DNA from: Caballeronia temeraria
GTDB taxonomy: Bacteria > Pseudomonadota > Gammaproteobacteria > Burkholderiales > Burkholderiaceae
Assembly: GCF_001544795.2 (NCBI RefSeq)
Contig: NZ_FCOI02000009.1
Span: forward strand, 124,001 to 188,000
Length of the DNA stretch: 64,000 bases
Direction: 5' to 3'
In this document: piece by piece, positions 60,886 to 64,000 of the stretch
How the letters are laid out: every line of letters begins with the position of its first letter
Position numbering within the stretch: position 1 is the stretch's first letter
Made by a program: the position numbers and the translations under genes
Notes under the pieces: model-generated
Database searches by the model: none
Seen by the model: only the letters and a program-made list of their open reading frames with translations
What the model was told of the DNA's origin: nothing

Positions 60886-61983
60886 ATGCGTGAAGAAACG
60901 CCGGAAAAAGCCGCGCCGCTGCGCAGCGGCTACACGACCGGAAGCTGCGCGACCGTGACGAGTCTCGCGGCCGCGCGCCTCTTGCTGCTCGGCGAGACGA
61001 GCGAGCGCGCGGAGATCGTCCTGCCGAAAGGCCAGCGCGTGACGATGACGCTCTCGTTCTGCCGCCGTTTGCCCGATGACTTCGCCGCAGCCGAAGCCGG
61101 TGTCATCAAGGACGCGGGCGACGATCCCGACGTCACGCACGGCGCGCTCGTGTTCGCGCGTGTGCGTCTGTCGGACGAACCCGGCGTGCGGTTTCACGCG
61201 GACGCGGGCGTCGGCACGGTGACGCGCGCGGGGCTCGCGCTCGCCATCGGCGAACCGGCGATCAATCCGGTGCCGCGCACGATGATGACCGGGCATCTGG
61301 AATCGCTTGCTGAAAGCGTCGGCTATCGCGGCGGCTTCGAGGTGAGCATCGGCGTGGAAAACGGCGAGGCGCTCGCGCTTAAGACGATGAACCCGCGCCT
61401 CGGCATCGTCGGCGGTTTGTCGATCCTCGGCACGACCGGCATCGTCAGACCATTTTCGTGCTCGGCGTATATCGCGTCGATTCATCAGGGCATCGATGTG
61501 GCGCGGGCAAATGGATACCGGCATATCGCCGCGTGCACCGGCAATCAGAGTGAGGACGCGATGCGCGCGCGATACGGCCTGCCCGACATCGCGTTGATCG
61601 AAATGGGCGATTTCGCGGGCGCGGTGTTGAAGCACTTGCGCCGCGCGAGCGTCGACAAGCTGAGTCTGTGCGGCGGTTTCGGCAAGCTCTCGAAGCTGGC
61701 GGCGGGGCACATGGATCTGCATAGCCGCAATTCGAGCATCGATCTGCCGATGCTCGCCGTCTGGGCCGCCGATGCGGGCGCGAGCGTTTCGCTCCAGGCG
61801 TCGATCCGCGCGGCGAACACCAGCCAGGAAGCGCTCAAGCTCGCGCACGCCGAAGGCATCGCACTCGGCGATGTCGTCTGCCGGCGCGCGCGCGATGTCG
61901 CGCTCGACGTGCTGCCGCCGGGCATCGAGGTCGAGACCTTCGCGATCGACCGGCAGGGCAATATCGTCGGGAGCGCGGCATGA
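60886..61983 (+). CDS. cbiD: CbiD: (cobalt-)precorrin-5B C1-methyltransferase
   Basis: 365 residues of the CbiD family: [85 protein letters not shown]. CbiD methylates C1 in the anaerobic pathway; here it takes the place of the aerobic CobF, which I do not find in the window. It starts 6 bp after cobL and overlaps cobK by 4 bp. Confidence 0.93.
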   Translation: MREETPEKAAPLRSGYTTGSCATVTSLAAARLLLLGETSERAEIVLPKGQRVTMTLSFCRRLPDDFAAAEAGVIKDAGDDPDVTHGALVFARVRLSDEPGVRFHADAGVGTVTRAGLALAIGEPAINPVPRTMMTGHLESLAESVGYRGGFEVSIGVENGEALALKTMNPRLGIVGGLSILGTTGIVRPFSCSAYIASIHQGIDVARANGYRHIAACTGNQSEDAMRARYGLPDIALIEMGDFAGAVLKHLRRASVDKLSLCGGFGKLSKLAAGHMDLHSRNSSIDLPMLAVWAADAGASVSLQASIRAANTSQEALKLAHAEGIALGDVVCRRARDVALDVLPPGIEVETFAIDRQGNIVGSAA

Positions 61984-62711
61984 CGCGCGTGCTTCTGCTC
62001 GGCGGCACCGGCGACGCGCTCGCGATCGCGCGCGCGCTTCCCGCCGCGCATGTCTACAGTCTCGCGGGCCTCGGGCGCGTGCCGGGCGATCTGGCGTGCG
62101 CGGTGCGCGTCGGCGGTTTCGGCGGCATCGACGGGCTCGTGCGGTATCTGTGCGATGAGCACATCGCGCTCGTCGTCGATGCGACGCATCCGTACGCCGC
62201 GCAAATGAGCCGCCACGCGTCCGACGCCTGCGCGCGCGCCGACGTGCCGCTCTGGGCGGTGCGCCGTCCGGCGTGGCAGCCGCAAGCGGGCGACGACTGG
62301 CGCGAGGCTTTGGACTGGCGCGACATCGTCGAACGGATCGCGCCGTTCGAGCGGCCGCTTTTCACGCTCGGGCGCGAGGCGCTCGCGCATCTGCACGAGA
62401 TTCCCGCGTCGCAGCACTGGACCATTCGCTGTCTCGACGCGCATCCGGGCAACGAGCGCGCGAGCATCATCGATGCGCGCGGCCCGTTCGATCTCGACGG
62501 CGAGCGCGCCTTGTTCGATGCGGCACGCATCGATGTCGTCGTCAGCAAGAACAGCGGCGGGCGGGCGACCGAGGCGAAACTCGCCGTGGCGCGCGAGCGT
62601 GGCTTGCCGGTCGTGATGCTGACGCGGCCCGCGCTGCCCGACGCCGCCCGGACTTTCGACGATGCCGCCAGCGCCCGCGACGCGCTCCAACACTGGCTCA
62701 ACAGACCATGA
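61980..62711 (+). CDS. cobK: Precorrin-6A reductase
   Basis: 243 residues, CobK/CbiJ family: [16 protein letters not shown] at the N-terminus, [28 protein letters not shown], and [20 protein letters not shown]. It uses NADPH to reduce precorrin-6A to 6B. It overlaps cbiD and cobM by 4 bp each (ATGA junctions at 61980 and 62708), so the three genes are coupled. Confidence 0.93.
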   Translation: MTRVLLLGGTGDALAIARALPAAHVYSLAGLGRVPGDLACAVRVGGFGGIDGLVRYLCDEHIALVVDATHPYAAQMSRHASDACARADVPLWAVRRPAWQPQAGDDWREALDWRDIVERIAPFERPLFTLGREALAHLHEIPASQHWTIRCLDAHPGNERASIIDARGPFDLDGERALFDAARIDVVVSKNSGGRATEAKLAVARERGLPVVMLTRPALPDAARTFDDAASARDALQHWLNRP

Positions 62712-63433
62712 CCGTTTACTTCATCGGCGCCGGACCGGGCGATCCCGAACTCATCACCGTCAAGGGGCAGCGGCTTATCCGCACGTGTCCCGTGATTCTT
62801 TACGCCGGCTCGCTGGTGCCGGCGCAAGTGCTCGACGGTCATCGGGCGCTGACATGCATCGACACGGCCGAACTCGATCTCGATGCGATCGTCGCGCTTC
62901 TGCGCGAGGCGCACGCGAACGGCCACGACGTGGCGCGGGTGCATTCGGGCGATCCGTCGCTGTATGGCGCGATCGGCGAGCAGATGCGCAGGCTCGACAC
63001 CCTCGCGATTCCCTACGAAGTGGTGCCGGGCGTGACGGCGACGGCGGCATCGGCGGCGGCGCTGAAGCGCGAACTGACGCTGCCCGGCATCTCGCAGACC
63101 GTGATCCTCACGCGCTATGCCACGAAAACATCGATGCCCGAAGGCGAAAGCCTCGCGGATCTCGCGTGCCATCGGGCGACGCTCGCCATCCATCTTGGCG
63201 TGCGGCATATCGAGCGCATCGTCGCCGATCTCGTGCCGCATTACGGCGCGGATTGTCCCGTCGCGGTCGTGTTTCGCGCGAGCTGGCCGGACGAGACGCG
63301 CGTCGAGGGCACGCTCGCGGACATCGCATCGAAAGTCCGCGCGGCGGGCATGGAGCGCACGGCGATGATCCTCGTCGGACGCGTGCTCACCGCCGACGGC
63401 TTCGCGGACTCCACGCTCTATGCGAAGGACTGA
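62708..63433 (+). CDS. cobM: Precorrin-4 C11-methyltransferase
   Basis: 241 residues, tetrapyrrole methylase of the CobM/CbiF type: [72 protein letters not shown], and VVFRASWPDE. It adds the C11 methyl to give precorrin-5. Start at 62708 overlaps the cobK stop by 4 bp; the open frame upstream is cobK in another phase. Confidence 0.93.
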   Translation: MTVYFIGAGPGDPELITVKGQRLIRTCPVILYAGSLVPAQVLDGHRALTCIDTAELDLDAIVALLREAHANGHDVARVHSGDPSLYGAIGEQMRRLDTLAIPYEVVPGVTATAASAAALKRELTLPGISQTVILTRYATKTSMPEGESLADLACHRATLAIHLGVRHIERIVADLVPHYGADCPVAVVFRASWPDETRVEGTLADIASKVRAAGMERTAMILVGRVLTADGFADSTLYAKD

Positions 63434-63440
63434 TCACGCG

Positions 63441-63845
63441 ATGCGCGAGCTCGACGCCGTGTTCGATGCGCTCGCGAAATCGGCCTTCCGGCGCCGCTTC
63501 GCGCTCGGCGTGCGGGAAGGGAAATATCTGCGGGAGAAGGGCGTCGATACGGTCGTCGCGCAGGCGCACGAGCTGATCGGCAAGCGGCTCGCGCCGCAGG
63601 CGCCCTTTAACGACGGCAAGCAGACGCCGTTTCGCGGGCATCCGGTGTTCATCGCGCAGCACGCGACCGCGACATGCTGCCGCACGTGTCTTGCGAAATG
63701 GCACGGCATCGCGGCGGGCAAGGCGCTCGACGAGGCTGAGCGGCAACATGTCGTCGATGCGATCGAACGCTGGCTGCGCGCGCAGCCGCTGCCGGCCGCG
63801 AAACCGGACGCGCCCGATCATCCGCAGGGCGAATTGCCGTTCTGA
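63441..63845 (+). CDS. DUF4186 family protein
   Basis: 134 residues: ALAKSAFRRRFALGVREGKYL, AHELIGKRLAPQAPFNDGKQTPFRGHPVFIAQHATATCCRTCLAKW. The paired cysteines CCRTC near His-Ala-Thr-Ala suggest a metal site. DUF4186 proteins are of unknown function. ATG 63441 lies 7 bp after cobM with AAGGA eleven bases upstream; an ATG 21 bp earlier overlaps cobM. It probably shares the cobM transcript, but a link to B12 is not implied by the family. Confidence 0.85.
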   Translation: MRELDAVFDALAKSAFRRRFALGVREGKYLREKGVDTVVAQAHELIGKRLAPQAPFNDGKQTPFRGHPVFIAQHATATCCRTCLAKWHGIAAGKALDEAERQHVVDAIERWLRAQPLPAAKPDAPDHPQGELPF

Positions 63846-63860
63846 ATCGGGGTCGGCCCG

Positions 63861-64000
63861 CTATCCCCGCGCGCGCGCCTTCGCCCGCCGCGCCAGCATG
63901 TTCAACCCTTCGACGAGCGCCGAGAACGCCATCGCCGCATAGATATAGCCCTTCGGCACGTGCGTTCCGAAGCCTTCGGCAATCAGCGTCATGCCGATCA
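63861..64000 (-). CDS. TerC-family integral membrane protein, C-terminal end
   Basis: The last 46 residues of a gene that enters from the right edge: [19 protein letters not shown] followed by [18 protein letters not shown] and a basic tail. This is the typical end of TerC/YkoY/Alx-like membrane proteins with their final transmembrane helix; they are linked to metal (manganese, calcium) export. It is convergent with the DUF4186 gene, 15 bp between stops. Most of the protein is outside the window. Confidence 0.78.
   Translation of the reverse strand, partial: IGMTLIAEGFGTHVPKGYIYAAMAFSALVEGLNMLARRAKARARG

Noticed and set aside
59335..61848. An 837-codon minus-strand frame across the cobL-cbiD region
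   Set aside because: Its composition is the Arg-rich antisense type and it runs through cobL, cbiD and the riboswitch; no domain was recognised.
1..64000. CRISPR arrays, tRNA or rRNA genes, phage or transposase genes
   Set aside because: No regularly spaced repeats, cloverleaf-like segments or transposase motifs were noticed on either strand. This was visual reading only; a covariance or profile search would be decisive.

Overview
The window is GC-rich and gene-dense, with many 4-bp ATGA overlaps. Gene content points to a beta-proteobacterium of the Burkholderiaceae, probably Paraburkholderia, Caballeronia or Burkholderia: an llpE-RND efflux operon, a DUF4148 protein, a class II ribonucleotide reductase and a full corrin-ring pathway. 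The assignment is inferred from gene families and was not tested by a database search. No rRNA, tRNA, CRISPR array, phage or intact insertion sequence was seen.

Layout. (1) 1-2.9 kb: the start of a PQQ-type sugar dehydrogenase, small hydrophilic or Cys-rich proteins, a DUF3175 protein and a Rieske/FAD reductase. (2) 2.9-16.3 kb: an ectoine/5-hydroxyectoine import and catabolism locus. ehuB-C-D-A face left; the MocR/GntR regulator enuR, eutB, eutC, doeA, doeB, the Lrp-type doeX, an aldehyde dehydrogenase and a class III aminotransferase face right. A 572-bp palindromic element lies between doeX and the dehydrogenase. (3) 16.3-25.4 kb: an orphan pqqA gene for the 24-residue PQQ precursor, a DUF2795 protein, a GAF-GAF-GGDEF-EAL protein, an isonitrile hydratase with its divergent GlxA-type regulator, and assorted singletons. 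(4) 25.6-30.8 kb: an FAD aromatic hydroxylase with a DUF2783 partner, mobB and the B12-dependent nrdJ. (5) 31.5-39.7 kb: a LysR regulator diverging from llpE-adaptor-RND pump-OprM channel, resembling ceo/bpeEF-oprC. (6) 39.8-44.0 kb: PPK2, a ketimine reductase, an ABM/DUF1428 pair and a CobC-like phosphatase. (7) 44.0-63.4 kb: a cobalamin supercluster of several transcription units. Three cobalamin riboswitches precede cbtB-cbtA, cobW-cobN-(chlI/D-like) and cobG-cobH-cobI-cbiG/cobJ. cobO-cobB-DUF1289, cobE and cobL-cbiD-cobK-cobM complete it. (8) The right edge holds a DUF4186 protein and the C-terminus of a TerC-family membrane protein.

How the genes work together. Ectoines enter by EhuABCD. 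DoeA opens the ring, DoeB deacetylates the product, and the aminotransferase and aldehyde dehydrogenase turn diaminobutyrate into aspartate; EutB and EutC serve the hydroxyectoine branch. The corrin cluster encodes late cobalt insertion (CobN with AAA+ and VWA partners) and aerobic-type ring contraction (CobG), but uses CbiD and a CbiG domain from the anaerobic repertoire. Its product is the cofactor of NrdJ.

The most striking observation is a signal at the end of the AAA+ chelatase gene (54362-54445): an A7 slip site in the correct phase, an SD-like GAGG upstream and an 11-bp perfect stem downstream. A -1 ribosomal frameshift there would join the AAA+ domain to the following VWA frame, so one locus could encode both the small and medium chelatase subunits.
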